Shown here: positions 8,704 to 17,187 of the stretch, one piece after another
Position numbering within the stretch: the stretch's first letter is position 1
Layout of the letters: every line of letters begins with the position of its first letter
Source of the DNA: Nitrospira defluvii
Lineage (GTDB): Bacteria; Nitrospirota; Nitrospiria; Nitrospirales; Nitrospiraceae
DNA: 64,000 nucleotides
Assembly (NCBI GenBank): GCA_000196815.1
Contig: FP929003.1
Coordinates: 4,177,501 to 4,241,500, forward strand
Direction of reading: 5' to 3'
Program-made: the position numbers and the translations under genes
Notes under the pieces: generated by a model
Told to the model about the DNA's origin: nothing
Database searches by the model: none
What the model saw: the letters and a program-made list of their open reading frames with translations, nothing else

Positions 8704-10425
8704 ATGATTCGCGGGAACCAGTTCCATCGACGACAGACCATTGCCATCGTGACCCTCGCGGTCTCTCTCGGTCTCTGGACCGGGACAGCCGAGTCGGCAC
8801 CGGCTACCGGCGGGAAGGGACATCGCCCAACCGCCTCCGCTAAGCAACCACCGGCGGTCCAGACCGCCGTCCGATATGCCGAAGCCCTTGCGCACGGCGA
8901 TCGCGTCACCGCCGGACAATTGGATTTTGCCTGCCAATACCGATACGTCGTTGCCTCTCCGGCGAAGGTGAAACAATTCGCGCCGGCCAACGACACGTCC
9001 TACGATTCCTGCTGGCAAACGCTGACCGATGCCTATGCGCCCATGCTCAAGCGGTCGGACATTGCCATGGATATCATTTGGCCGAGCACCGGCCCGCTGA
9101 TGTTTTTCGGCGACGATCTCCCGAGGGCGCCGGCCTCGACCTTCGTGGCCGACGTGCTGGGCACTTCCCCCCCCGGGAGCGGCCTTCATGTGACCGTCGT
9201 CGGCAGCCGCACCATTCCGTCCGGTTCGTTCCGCCTGGGACGCACCGGGAAAGTGCTCGGCGCTCCAACGACGCTGGTCCAACTATCCGTGCAGTATCAG
9301 GATCCCCTGACATCGCCGGTTACCTATGCCCCCGGCAACGTCAAGTGGACGAACACGATCAAGCGCCCGAGGCTGGCATTGAAATCCGTGACCACCCAGT
9401 GGGTCGTCTTTACCGGGCTGAAGCAGCATGGATTTCCCGGCGATACCGCCGTATTCAATCTGCCGGTCGCCACGCAGCCGGAAGCCCCGGGCATGATGGC
9501 AGACAAGATTCCGTTTGCCACGGAAGCAAGCCGAGCCCTGCCTGAGTCCCTGGCCTGGTGGGGACCGGACGATCAACCCGGCACGTTGACAGCCGCTGCG
9601 GCGCGCGCCGCCATCTTTCCCGATCTGCGCGACCGGGTGGCCTTACTCAACCGCGTCTTGCTCATCGACCCGAAGCAGCCGGACGCCCTGACGGTCCTGA
9701 CCCGCCACCTGTACAGCGTGTTGCTGCGTGAAGCCAGAAATAGCCATCAGGTGCCCATAAAGGATCCCGCCCTGGGCATCGTGGTGGATGAATTTTATTG
9801 GAACATTTATGCGCAGGGCGCCCGCCTGGATCTCTCGAACGGGATGGAAATGGGCGGTCTCTCGCAGCCGACCCCGGCAGACTTTCTCTATCGTCTGATC
9901 CCGGCACTTCAAACACTCGTTTCGGTCAGGCCGGAACAACTCGACAACCGGTTTCGACTAGGAATCGCCTACCGATGGAATAACGACCAGCTCCCCATGG
10001 TCGAGACCTTTGAATCCCTGGTAAAGGATATTCCCGAGCACCGGAGAACGCCCAAGTCCGAGGCCCTGCTTCAACTGGCCTGGTCCCGGATCAACAAGGT
10101 GTCCTGGAACCGGATCCTTCACGATACGGAGACGCCTCGGGCCTATGCCGATGCCGAGGCCGCCCTGGCACAGGCTGAACTTCCTCTCGATAAGTTTCTG
10201 GCCGAATATGCGATGGCCTACACCATGATCTTTTTGCCGAACTACGGGGACAAGGCCAAAATGCTCCAGCACCTCACCGAAGCCAAGCGGTGGTTCGACG
10301 AGGTACCCGGCAAGTCGGATGAGGTGTGGCGGTACTTCCTGCACTCGGAACTGCTCAAAGCCGTGCTGGACGCGGATCCGATGTTCCAGCCGATCCTGGC
10401 AACCGCCGCCGCCCCCCACGCCTGA
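8704..10425 (+). CDS. Large exported protein, unknown function
   Basis: The frame runs back into the insertion sequence, but the ATG at 8704 has a GGAGG about 8 bp upstream and starts a signal peptide (basic MIRGNQFHRRQ, hydrophobic core, cleavage near GTAESA), so this start is chosen (573 residues). The N-terminal part (about 45-330) is beta-rich. The C-terminal 240 residues are helical and rich in Leu/Ala, with spacing reminiscent of TPR-like solenoids (LLNRVLLIDPKQPDAL, LLQLAWSRINKVSW). No catalytic motif or known family is recognised. The insertion sequence ends only about 80 bp before the start and may have altered its promoter. Confidence 0.75.
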   Translation: MIRGNQFHRRQTIAIVTLAVSLGLWTGTAESAPATGGKGHRPTASAKQPPAVQTAVRYAEALAHGDRVTAGQLDFACQYRYVVASPAKVKQFAPANDTSYDSCWQTLTDAYAPMLKRSDIAMDIIWPSTGPLMFFGDDLPRAPASTFVADVLGTSPPGSGLHVTVVGSRTIPSGSFRLGRTGKVLGAPTTLVQLSVQYQDPLTSPVTYAPGNVKWTNTIKRPRLALKSVTTQWVVFTGLKQHGFPGDTAVFNLPVATQPEAPGMMADKIPFATEASRALPESLAWWGPDDQPGTLTAAAARAAIFPDLRDRVALLNRVLLIDPKQPDALTVLTRHLYSVLLREARNSHQVPIKDPALGIVVDEFYWNIYAQGARLDLSNGMEMGGLSQPTPADFLYRLIPALQTLVSVRPEQLDNRFRLGIAYRWNNDQLPMVETFESLVKDIPEHRRTPKSEALLQLAWSRINKVSWNRILHDTETPRAYADAEAALAQAELPLDKFLAEYAMAYTMIFLPNYGDKAKMLQHLTEAKRWFDEVPGKSDEVWRYFLHSELLKAVLDADPMFQPILATAAAPHA

Positions 10426-10436
10426 CAACACACGGA

Positions 10437-10473
10437 GCGGGGCGGTGGAGTCAACAGTACTCCACCGCCCCGC
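10437..10473 (+). terminator. Perfect 15-bp GC-rich hairpin after the exported-protein gene
   Basis: The arms at 10437-10451 and 10459-10473 are exactly complementary over 15 bp, with a 7-base loop (caacagt). It lies 12 bp after the stop codon at 10425, the usual place for a terminator. There is no T tract after it, so it may act as a Rho-linked or 3'-end-stabilising hairpin. Confidence 0.6.
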
Positions 10474-10552
10474 GCACTCCAGCCTCCGCCGCCTTGTCAA
10501 CCTGCGTACGCTGTGCTAACCATGTTCGTTCATCTTCTCCACGGAGGAGTCC

Positions 10553-10978
10553 ATGCCCGTCACGGCCCGATCCGCCAGCGTAAGTCAATGTGCCCTCATC
10601 GCGACCCTGATCGCGTCTCACTTCAGCTTGACCGGCTGTTCGATTTTCGGTGGAAGCACGCAGCCACTCATGGTCAATTCAGAGCCACCCGGCGCACAAG
10701 TCCTCATCAATGGCACCGTAGCAGGCACGACGCCGTTGCAGTATCAGGTCCCCCGAAGAGGAGACCTCACCGTCGAAGTGCACAAAACGGGATACCAGAC
10801 TCAGTCCCGAGTAACGGGCCGGAAACTCAGTAGCACCGGGATTGTCAATGTCATCGGGGGCGCAGTTTTCCTCCTTCCGTTGCTCGGACTGATTGCGCCG
10901 GGAGCGTGGGAACAGGACCCGTCCACTATCGGCATCACGCTCGAACCTGACACACGTCAGCCGGCCCAGGCGCCGTAA
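10553..10978 (+). CDS. PEGA-domain lipoprotein
   Basis: A GGAGGAG site precedes the ATG. The signal peptide ends in the lipobox LTGC near residue 29, so the mature protein is lipid-anchored. The next 65 residues form a PEGA domain: VNSEPPGAQVLINGTVAGTT, then a PRRGDLTVEVHKTGYQ segment. A glycine-rich hydrophobic stretch (about 98-118, VNVIGGAVFLLPLLGLI) may insert into the membrane. PEGA proteins are usually surface-layer or envelope adaptors. No partner gene is adjacent, and the alcohol dehydrogenase downstream is unrelated. Confidence 0.85.
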   Translation: MPVTARSASVSQCALIATLIASHFSLTGCSIFGGSTQPLMVNSEPPGAQVLINGTVAGTTPLQYQVPRRGDLTVEVHKTGYQTQSRVTGRKLSSTGIVNVIGGAVFLLPLLGLIAPGAWEQDPSTIGITLEPDTRQPAQAP

Positions 10979-11031
10979 CGAAGCAGGCTTCACAGCACCG
11001 AGGCGGCAGTTTTTTTAAGGAACACCCCATC

Positions 11032-12078
11032 ATGATCGACGTCCACGGATATGCCGCACTTGACGCTCAATCCCCGCTCACCCCGTTCAGATTTTCACGC
11101 CGCGAAGTGGGCCGGCATGATGTGTTGATCAAGATCCAGTACTGCGGGATTTGCCATTCGGATGTGCACCAGGCACGGGATGAATGGGGCGGATCACTCT
11201 TTCCGATGGTGCCCGGCCACGAAATCGTCGGCACCGTGGAAAAAGTCGGGGCCTCCGTCAAACAATTCACCGTCGGTCAAACCGTGGGGGTCGGCTGCTT
11301 CGTCGATTCCTGCCGGACATGCCCGGCCTGCAAGAAAGGCCTGGAGCAATATTGCGAAGGCCACCTCGCCTTCACCTATAACGGCAAAGAGCGGGACGGG
11401 GTCACACCCACCTACGGCGGATACTCCACCAAGGTCGTCGTCGACCAACGCTATATTGTGCGGATTCCCAAACGGTTGCGCCCTGAAGAAGCGGCGCCGC
11501 TCTTGTGCGCAGGCATCACCACCTACTCCCCGTTGCGACACTGGAGGGTGGGGAAGAAACACCGGCTCGCTGTGGTCGGGTTAGGCGGCCTCGGACACAT
11601 GGCCGTCAAGATCGGCACGGCACTCGGCGCCCACGTCACGGTCCTGAGCCACTCCGACAAGAAACAGGCCGATGCGAAGCGGCTGGGCGCACAGGCCTAT
11701 TACTCCACCGCAAAGGCGGAAACCCTGACCCGACTCTCCAAACAATTCGACTTCATTCTGGACACCGTGTCGGCGCCCCATGATCTGAATGCCTATCTGG
11801 AATTGCTGAAAACCGATGGCACCATGATTCTGGTCGGGGCTCCGGATAAGCCCGCAAAGCTCGACGCCTTTCCTCTGATCATGCGCCGACGGCGACTGGT
11901 GGGATCGTTGATCGGCGGGATCAAGGAGACTCAAGAGATGCTCGACTTCTGCGGCAAACACAAGTTCGGCGCAGATGTGGAAGTCATTCCCATCCAGCAA
12001 GTGAATACCGCCTACGACCGTCTTGTTCTCGGCGACGTGCGCTATCGCTTCGTGATCGATATGAGTTCCCTGACGTAG
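11032..12078 (+). CDS. Zinc-dependent NAD(P)-linked alcohol dehydrogenase (YahK/CAD type)
   Basis: This 348-residue medium-chain dehydrogenase has the catalytic zinc site CGICHSDVH...GHE (about 37-69), the structural four-Cys zinc lobe in DSCRTCPACKKGLEQYC (about 94-110), and the Rossmann motif GLGGLGHMAVK (about 184). The pattern matches the cinnamyl-alcohol-dehydrogenase/YahK branch, which reduces aldehydes using NADPH. That cofactor preference is inferred from the family. It is a single gene convergent with nirK, separated from it by a strong hairpin. Confidence 0.93.
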   Translation: MIDVHGYAALDAQSPLTPFRFSRREVGRHDVLIKIQYCGICHSDVHQARDEWGGSLFPMVPGHEIVGTVEKVGASVKQFTVGQTVGVGCFVDSCRTCPACKKGLEQYCEGHLAFTYNGKERDGVTPTYGGYSTKVVVDQRYIVRIPKRLRPEEAAPLLCAGITTYSPLRHWRVGKKHRLAVVGLGGLGHMAVKIGTALGAHVTVLSHSDKKQADAKRLGAQAYYSTAKAETLTRLSKQFDFILDTVSAPHDLNAYLELLKTDGTMILVGAPDKPAKLDAFPLIMRRRRLVGSLIGGIKETQEMLDFCGKHKFGADVEVIPIQQVNTAYDRLVLGDVRYRFVIDMSSLT

Positions 12079-12256
12079 CGCCTCGGATCCGACTCTCTCA
12101 GAGATGAGTCCCGACCAGTCGACCCGCATGGTCGAACAGGCACGGGCTTCCCCTCTATGTGCTCCCACTCAAATCGGGCGGGAACAGACCCCGTTTTCAG
12201 CGAATGCAGCCACTGAGAGCGGCTCACGAAAGTGGGAGAGTCGAACGAAACGGCAG

Positions 12257-12282
12257 GCCGGGCGGCCGCAAGGCCGCCCGGC
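12257..12282. terminator. Bidirectional hairpin between the alcohol dehydrogenase and nirK
   Basis: Arms at 12257-12267 and 12272-12282 are perfectly complementary (11 bp, almost all G/C) around a GCAA tetraloop. It lies 10 bp past the nirK stop codon and about 180 bp past the convergent dehydrogenase stop, so it can serve both. The U-rich tract expected of an intrinsic terminator is weak. Confidence 0.7.
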
Positions 12283-12292
12283 GAAGCCACCA

Positions 12293-13258
12293 TTACTTGG
12301 CAGGAGTCACAAACGGCATGAGCGGCAACTGCCGCGCATCCTTGTCCACCTTCAACAGTGCAATGGCACCGCGGAGGGCGTCGGTCAAGGAGTGGGTGAC
12401 GATCGGGTACACTCCGTCATTGTTATCCAGCACCATATCGAGGATCGCCGCGCCGGCAGGCGGGATCAGCTGCGTCTGCACGCCGCGCGTATGGTTGGCG
12501 GGATTGCCGCTTTCCCACACATCGTCCCAGATCTCGGCGATCGGATGGACCGCCGACACGTTGTTCGGTCCGGCATTCACGAAATAAAACCGAACCCGCT
12601 CTCCCGGCTTGGCGTCCAGGAAGTCGCCTCCCGCCTTGCTGTGCACGGGATCGTACCGGAAGACGGAGCCGTTAAACACCACATGCTGATACTTCCGGTC
12701 GAACATCCCATCGACATCGTCGGGATCCTTGAACAGTTCACTCTGCACCAGCACATACTCGCGATCGGCCTTCGGCAGCGCCTTGGGATCCTTGGGATCG
12801 ACGATAATGGCGCCCATCATGCCGCGCGCAATATGCTGAATCATGGGAGAGGCCCCGCAGTGATAGGCGAAGATGCCCGGCCATTTGGCCTTGAAACGAT
12901 ATTGCAGCGACTCGCCGGGACGCACTTCCTTGTAGTGCTCCAGGAAGTTGGTCTCCGCCGCGTGAAAATCCATGGAATGGGGGCGACCGTTGGTCTCGGG
13001 ATTCGTCAGTGAAAAGACGACCTCGTCGCCTTCCTGCACACGAATCACCGGACCGGGAAACTGACCGTTGAAGGTCCAGGCGTCATATGTATGGCCCTCG
13101 CCGTCCACGACAAGCTTGGTCTCCACGGCCGTCATGGACACTTCGACGACTTTCGCGAAGGCAGAGTCGACCGGTTGCATGGCCACGCCATACACCGAGG
13201 CCAATCCCAAGACCGTGCGAATCACAGATTGACGAAAGCGGGTGCTACGTACTGTCAT
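12293..13258 (-). CDS. nirK: Copper-containing nitrite reductase, AniA-like
   Basis: It reduces nitrite to nitric oxide in the periplasm. The frame extends to 13303, but the ATG at 13258 follows an AGGAGGAG site and starts a signal peptide cleaved near DSAFA, so it is chosen (321 residues). Two cupredoxin domains are present. Type 1 copper ligands are H94 (RPHSMDF), C134 (YHCG), H142 and M147; type 2 ligands are H99, H133 and H289 (VTHSL). The catalytic Asp is D97. H238 in VSAVHPIAEIWDDVW lines up with the catalytic His of the AniA subgroup (VSSFHVIGEIFD pattern). All functional residues are therefore kept. The gene is monocistronic, with a palindromic site upstream. Confidence 0.94.
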   Translation of the reverse strand: MTVRSTRFRQSVIRTVLGLASVYGVAMQPVDSAFAKVVEVSMTAVETKLVVDGEGHTYDAWTFNGQFPGPVIRVQEGDEVVFSLTNPETNGRPHSMDFHAAETNFLEHYKEVRPGESLQYRFKAKWPGIFAYHCGASPMIQHIARGMMGAIIVDPKDPKALPKADREYVLVQSELFKDPDDVDGMFDRKYQHVVFNGSVFRYDPVHSKAGGDFLDAKPGERVRFYFVNAGPNNVSAVHPIAEIWDDVWESGNPANHTRGVQTQLIPPAGAAILDMVLDNNDGVYPIVTHSLTDALRGAIALLKVDKDARQLPLMPFVTPAK

Positions 13259-13346
13259 AGTGCTGCGGCTCCTCCTGTTGAAAGTGAATGGGTATCGGTT
13301 CATTCAGAACCACAGGCAGGATACCGAATCATCAACTCAAACCAAT

Positions 13347-13360
13347 ATGACAATTGTCAT
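13347..13360. promoter_or_regulatory. Perfect 14-bp palindrome upstream of nirK, candidate operator
   Basis: ATGACAATTGTCAT reads the same on both strands and is flanked by near-symmetric AAT/GTT. It lies 89 bp before the nirK start, within an AT-rich stretch unlike the surrounding GC-rich sequence. It does not match the FNR/NNR core (TTGAT-N4-ATCAA). The regulator that would bind it is unknown. Confidence 0.45.
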
Positions 13361-13414
13361 GTTTTCAAATTACCTCAGGACACGTAGGCGTTCTCCTACC
13401 GCTCAGCGTACCGG

Positions 13415-14779
13415 CTAGCGCTTCGCAGCCAGTTCCTCAAAATAGTGCACAAACGCTTTCATCCCGCCTGAGGCCTGGCCCCAGTCGAAATATTCGTTCG
13501 GCGCATGGTAGCCGTGCTCGGGCAGGCTCAAGCCCATGAACAGAATCGGAACCTTCCAGGTTTTCTGCATCGTCACCACCGCACCGATCGAGCCGCCTTC
13601 GCGGATAAAGGCCGGTTCTTTGCCGAATCCCGCCTTCACGGCGCGCTTTACCGCATCGACGTACGGCCCCTCGAACACGCCACTGAACGGATGCAGCATC
13701 CCCTCGCGCTCGACCTTCACCTCAGGATTCAACTTGGCGACATGTTTCTTGAGCAGCGCAAAGGCCTTCTCCGGAGTCTGATTCGGTACGAGCCGCATGC
13801 TGACCTTCAGCTCCCCATGGCCCGGCACCACCGTTTTCACCCCCGGCCCATGGTAGCCGCCGACGAGTCCGTGCACCTCAAATGTCGGGGCGGCCCAAAT
13901 ACGACGCATGACCTCTGCCGGATCGTGGGTGCGAAGCGTCTTGAACCCGTAGGCCTGCTTGAACTTGCTCACCTGAAATCCAGACTGCAGGAAACTCTTG
14001 ATCTCTGCCTTGCTCGGCTCGACCACATCATCGTAGAAGCCCGGAATTTTCACCTTACCGGTCTTAGCATCCACACAGGCATGGACGATGTCCATCAACT
14101 CGGCCAGCGGATTACGCGCCGCGCCGCCCGTCACCCCCGAGTGGGCATCCTTGGAGCCGGTACGCAGGACGAGCCGCGCGCCGAGCAAACCGCGCAAGCC
14201 ATAGGGCATCGCCGGCTGGTTCTTGGACAGCCAGATCGTGTCCGAAATCACCACCGAGTCCGGGCGCGGGATCGCCGCCCGATTCTTGATCGCGGCCGCG
14301 AAACTTGGACTGCCGTTTTCCTCTTCCAGTTCCCACAAGAATCGCACATTGATGGGCACCCCCTGCTCCATCGCATAACGCGCGCCGAACAAGGCCGCCA
14401 ACGCCGGGCCTTTGTCGTCCGTCGCCCCTCGCCCCCGGTAGATGCCGTTGTCGTTCTGAAACGCAAAGGGGGCCTGTTTCCATTCCGGCTCCTGCGCCGG
14501 CTGCACATCCATGTGATTGTAGACGGTCACGGTTGGGTAACTTGGATCGACGGTCCATCCACCTGACACGACCGGGTAGCCCGGGGTCTCGACGATGTGC
14601 GTCTCCGCCCCGGCAGCCCGCAGATATTGCGCGGCCAATTCCGCCATCCGGCCCACATCCGGCGCATGCCGTGGATCCATGCTGATAGAGGGAATTTCCA
14701 CTGCCTGCCCGAGCATGTCTTCATAGCGCGGGCGAATATCCTTGATGTAAGTATCCAACTGGCGCTGCAAGTCGCTCAT
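13415..14779 (-). CDS. M20-family metallopeptidase (dipeptidase type)
   Basis: The start is the ATG at 14779, which has a GGGAGG site 7 bp upstream; the longer frame to 14887 lacks one. The 454-residue protein shows the M20 metal-site order: YNHMDVQP (first His and Asp), GRGATDDKG (bridging Asp), WELEEENGSPS (catalytic Glu and metal Glu), DTIW, and the C-terminal LPEHGYHAPNE with the last His. A dimerisation/lid domain lies between (about 190-310). This is the pattern of the cytosolic M20 dipeptidases. It is divergent from the next exported-protein gene, with only 55 bp between starts. Confidence 0.92.
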   Translation of the reverse strand: MSDLQRQLDTYIKDIRPRYEDMLGQAVEIPSISMDPRHAPDVGRMAELAAQYLRAAGAETHIVETPGYPVVSGGWTVDPSYPTVTVYNHMDVQPAQEPEWKQAPFAFQNDNGIYRGRGATDDKGPALAALFGARYAMEQGVPINVRFLWELEEENGSPSFAAAIKNRAAIPRPDSVVISDTIWLSKNQPAMPYGLRGLLGARLVLRTGSKDAHSGVTGGAARNPLAELMDIVHACVDAKTGKVKIPGFYDDVVEPSKAEIKSFLQSGFQVSKFKQAYGFKTLRTHDPAEVMRRIWAAPTFEVHGLVGGYHGPGVKTVVPGHGELKVSMRLVPNQTPEKAFALLKKHVAKLNPEVKVEREGMLHPFSGVFEGPYVDAVKRAVKAGFGKEPAFIREGGSIGAVVTMQKTWKVPILFMGLSLPEHGYHAPNEYFDWGQASGGMKAFVHYFEELAAKR

Positions 14780-14834
14780 CGCTGTGCCTCCCAATGATCG
14801 CCGGCGATTATATCGACTCGCAGAGGGAAAGCCT

Positions 14835-15356
14835 ATGAGGGCGATGATCGAAACAAAGAATGGTAGAATGCGCGCGATGATCCACAATGGCCCCCATATC
14901 CTGAATCGTCCTATCGCGAGGCTGCTCTTCGGCCTGACGGCGTGCCTGTTCCTTCATGGCGGCATGGCTGCCGCGCAAGAAGCCGTTACCGTGCAGGAAA
15001 TCCTGACCGATCCCGCGCTGTTCCACTTGCGGCAAATCACGCTGCGAGGGACAGTCCGCCACGTCCAGCCGCTCGATCCTTATGAGATCCCCGCCGGCTC
15101 AACCTGTTATGGCGGCTATCTCTTCAACCTGGAAGACGACACGGCCACGCTACCGGTCGCGGTCCCGGGACTCTGCGGGGTCCCGATGGTAAAGGACCCC
15201 GACGTAGAAGAGGGGGCGCGCGTGGCCGTAGACGCCACGGTCCAGGCCCCGAGCCATGGAGGGTATGCCCTGAGCTTCAAGGGCGGAAAGATCACCATGG
15301 ATCAAGAGGGCGTCGTGCAGGCCATTGCGAACCGGATTACGCCTCTGGTGGAATAA
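14835..15356 (+). CDS. Exported protein, unknown function
   Basis: The ATG at 14835 follows a GAGGGAAAG site; the next ATG at 14877 begins the tighter signal peptide and is an alternative. The hydrophobic core ARLLFGLTACLFLHG and the cleavage region GMAAAQE mark export. The mature part (about 115 residues) is beta-rich, with two Cys (STCYGG and GLCGVP) that could form a disulfide. The order, EILTDPALFHLRQITLRGTVRHVQPLD-like strands followed by a VAVDATVQAPSH strand, resembles an OB-type fold; this is an impression only. Its stop lies 3 bp before the next gene, suggesting co-transcription. Confidence 0.75.
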   Translation: MRAMIETKNGRMRAMIHNGPHILNRPIARLLFGLTACLFLHGGMAAAQEAVTVQEILTDPALFHLRQITLRGTVRHVQPLDPYEIPAGSTCYGGYLFNLEDDTATLPVAVPGLCGVPMVKDPDVEEGARVAVDATVQAPSHGGYALSFKGGKITMDQEGVVQAIANRITPLVE

Positions 15357-15359
15357 CTC

Positions 15360-16310
15360 ATGACGCGCCCTCTCCCCGAACATTCTCTCCGCCTCGTGAC
15401 TCCCGCTGAGACGCACGTCGGCTGGATCGGTACCGGCGTGATGGGCGCATCCATGTGCCAGCATCTCCACACCAAACAGTATCGACTGACTCTCTACACC
15501 AGGAACCGCAGCAAGGCGTCGCCGATTCTCGCTAAGGGCGCGACCTGGGCCGATTCCCCTCGTGCAGTCGCTGAGCAGACAGAGGTCGTGATGACGATGG
15601 TGGGATTCCCTCGTGACGTACGCGACGTATACTTCGGCGAGCAGGGTGTACTGGCAGGCGCACGGCCCGGCATGGTGCTGATCGACATGACCACCACCGA
15701 GCCGTCGCTCGCGCAGGAGATTGCCCGGGCGGCTCAATCACGCGGGGCCTTCGCCGTGGATGCGCCGGTCTCCGGCGGCGATGTCGGCGCGCGCAACGCC
15801 ACCCTCTCCATCATGGTCGGAGGGGCCACCAAAGCGGTTCAGGCCATCATGCCCCTGCTCGAATGCCTCGGCAAGAAAATCGTCTACCAGGGCGATGCAG
15901 GCCTGGGACAGCATACAAAGCTCTGTAACCAAATCGTCATCGCCGGCACCATGATCGGCGTGTGTGAGAGTCTCCTGTATGGCTACAAGGCGGGGCTGCA
16001 GTTAGATCGCATGCTGGAGTCGATCCGCGGCGGTGCGGCCGCCTGCTGGACACTCGACAATCTGGCGCCACGCATTCTAGCCCGCAATTTCGACCCTGGG
16101 TTTTTCGTCGAACATTTCATCAAAGACATGGGCATTGCGTTGGAAGAGGCGCGACGGCGACAGCTCTCCCTGCCCGGACTGACACTCGCGCATCAGCTCT
16201 ATGAACGGGTGCAGGCGCTCGGCCATGGCCGCGCCGGTACCCACGCGCTCATGCTGGCGCTGGAAGAGCTGTCGCATATCAATCCGACCAAGCCTTCGGC
16301 CTCAACCTAA
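15360..16310 (+). CDS. NAD(P)-dependent beta-hydroxyacid dehydrogenase (3-hydroxyisobutyrate/GarR family)
   Basis: This 316-residue cytosolic enzyme has the N-terminal dinucleotide motif GWIGTGVMGASM (about 21-32), the substrate-binding signature DAPVSGGDVGARNATLSIMVGG (about 137-158, shown in part), and the catalytic Lys in QHTKLCNQI (about 188). The all-helical C-terminal domain with KDMGIALEEA follows. The family oxidises short 3-hydroxyacids or reduces semialdehydes (tartronate, succinate or glyoxylate types). The exact substrate cannot be read from the sequence. It overlaps nothing and precedes a lipoprotein gene by 13 bp. Confidence 0.9.
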   Translation: MTRPLPEHSLRLVTPAETHVGWIGTGVMGASMCQHLHTKQYRLTLYTRNRSKASPILAKGATWADSPRAVAEQTEVVMTMVGFPRDVRDVYFGEQGVLAGARPGMVLIDMTTTEPSLAQEIARAAQSRGAFAVDAPVSGGDVGARNATLSIMVGGATKAVQAIMPLLECLGKKIVYQGDAGLGQHTKLCNQIVIAGTMIGVCESLLYGYKAGLQLDRMLESIRGGAAACWTLDNLAPRILARNFDPGFFVEHFIKDMGIALEEARRRQLSLPGLTLAHQLYERVQALGHGRAGTHALMLALEELSHINPTKPSAST

Positions 16311-16323
16311 CGACGGGAGTTGT

Positions 16324-17055
16324 ATGAAAGTCGTCTCTCTGTTCATTCCTCTGGTACTTCTGTTGTCGGTCACGTTGTCCGCCTGCACCGGAGCCCGCGG
16401 CTTGAACCGTCAGCTTCTGCAGGAATCGTTTCACGACCATCCCGAGGTGGTCACGGACCGCGATGTCGCATCCACCATGGCTTTGCAGGCGCAGTTACCT
16501 TCGCCCTATCGCCTGGCCGTGTTTTTCAAACACGAAGATTTTCCAAACCGCCCGGCGCTGCAACGGGTGGACTGGGTCAGTGCGGACGCCGACCGCGTGC
16601 AGCGGGCGCTCGCGCCCGTACAGGAAGAGGGCATTCTTCAGCAGAGTTTCCTGCTGGCGAACTCCACGGTCCAAGGGACCACATTCCGCGACATTCGCCT
16701 GGCCGCCGCCCGCTACAACGCCGATGCCATCCTCGTCATCGACGGAGCCTCTGCCGTCGAGCGATATAACAACGGTCATGCCGCCTGGTACGCCACCGGC
16801 ATCGGCGCCTACTTCGCCCACGGCACCGAAAGCCATGCATTGTTCATGATGGAAGGGACCTTGTGGGATGTCCGCACCGGCTATCTGTACGGCACGCAAA
16901 CAGCGGAGGGGGAAACGACCCTTATCGGCACGGCGCCATCGCTTGAGGACAAGACCGCAGTGGCCGAAGCCAAGGACGTGGCATTCGAACGGTTCGGCAA
17001 AGAACTCGCCGACACCCTGCGGCTCTTGAGAGACAAGCAACGCCTGTCCAACTGA
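16324..17055 (+). CDS. Lipoprotein, unknown function
   Basis: The ATG at 16324 follows a GGGAG site. A short signal peptide ends in the lipobox LSAC at about residue 21, so the protein is lipid-anchored in the envelope. The mature part (about 220 residues) alternates strands and helices, including YRLAVFFKHEDF, RYNADAILVIDGAS, a strand region HALFMMEGTLWDVRTGYLYGTQ, and a C-terminal helix. The DVRTGYLYG element is often seen in envelope proteins related to the LpoB/CsgG type, but identity is not claimed. Probably co-transcribed with the upstream dehydrogenase. Confidence 0.78.
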   Translation: MKVVSLFIPLVLLLSVTLSACTGARGLNRQLLQESFHDHPEVVTDRDVASTMALQAQLPSPYRLAVFFKHEDFPNRPALQRVDWVSADADRVQRALAPVQEEGILQQSFLLANSTVQGTTFRDIRLAAARYNADAILVIDGASAVERYNNGHAAWYATGIGAYFAHGTESHALFMMEGTLWDVRTGYLYGTQTAEGETTLIGTAPSLEDKTAVAEAKDVAFERFGKELADTLRLLRDKQRLSN

Positions 17056-17063
17056 GCAGCGGC

Positions 17064-17187
17064 GCGGGCACTCAAAATGGCGGTCGGGCGAGGCCGCAGC
17101 GAGTGAGAGGCTGAGGCGTACTCCTGGCAGTACGTCGAGGGCTTGAACGAAGCGAGAACGAAGCCCGAAGCCATTTTCAGTGCCCGC
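17064..17187. repeat. Long-hairpin palindromic repeat, copy 1 of 3
   Basis: The outer arms gcgggcactcaaaatggc and gccattttcagtgcccgc are nearly perfect inverse repeats. The interior carries the family core (ggccgcagcgag ... gtactc ... cagtacg ... gaacgaagcgagaacg). It fills the space between two convergent genes and ends one base before the porin-like gene's stop codon, so it may act as a transcription terminator for both. Confidence 0.8.

Noticed and set aside
12104-13012. A 302-residue plus-strand frame opposite nirK
   Set aside because: It is antisense to a gene with all copper ligands, has no family pattern, and is rich in His/Arg/Gln as expected of a shadow frame in GC-rich DNA.
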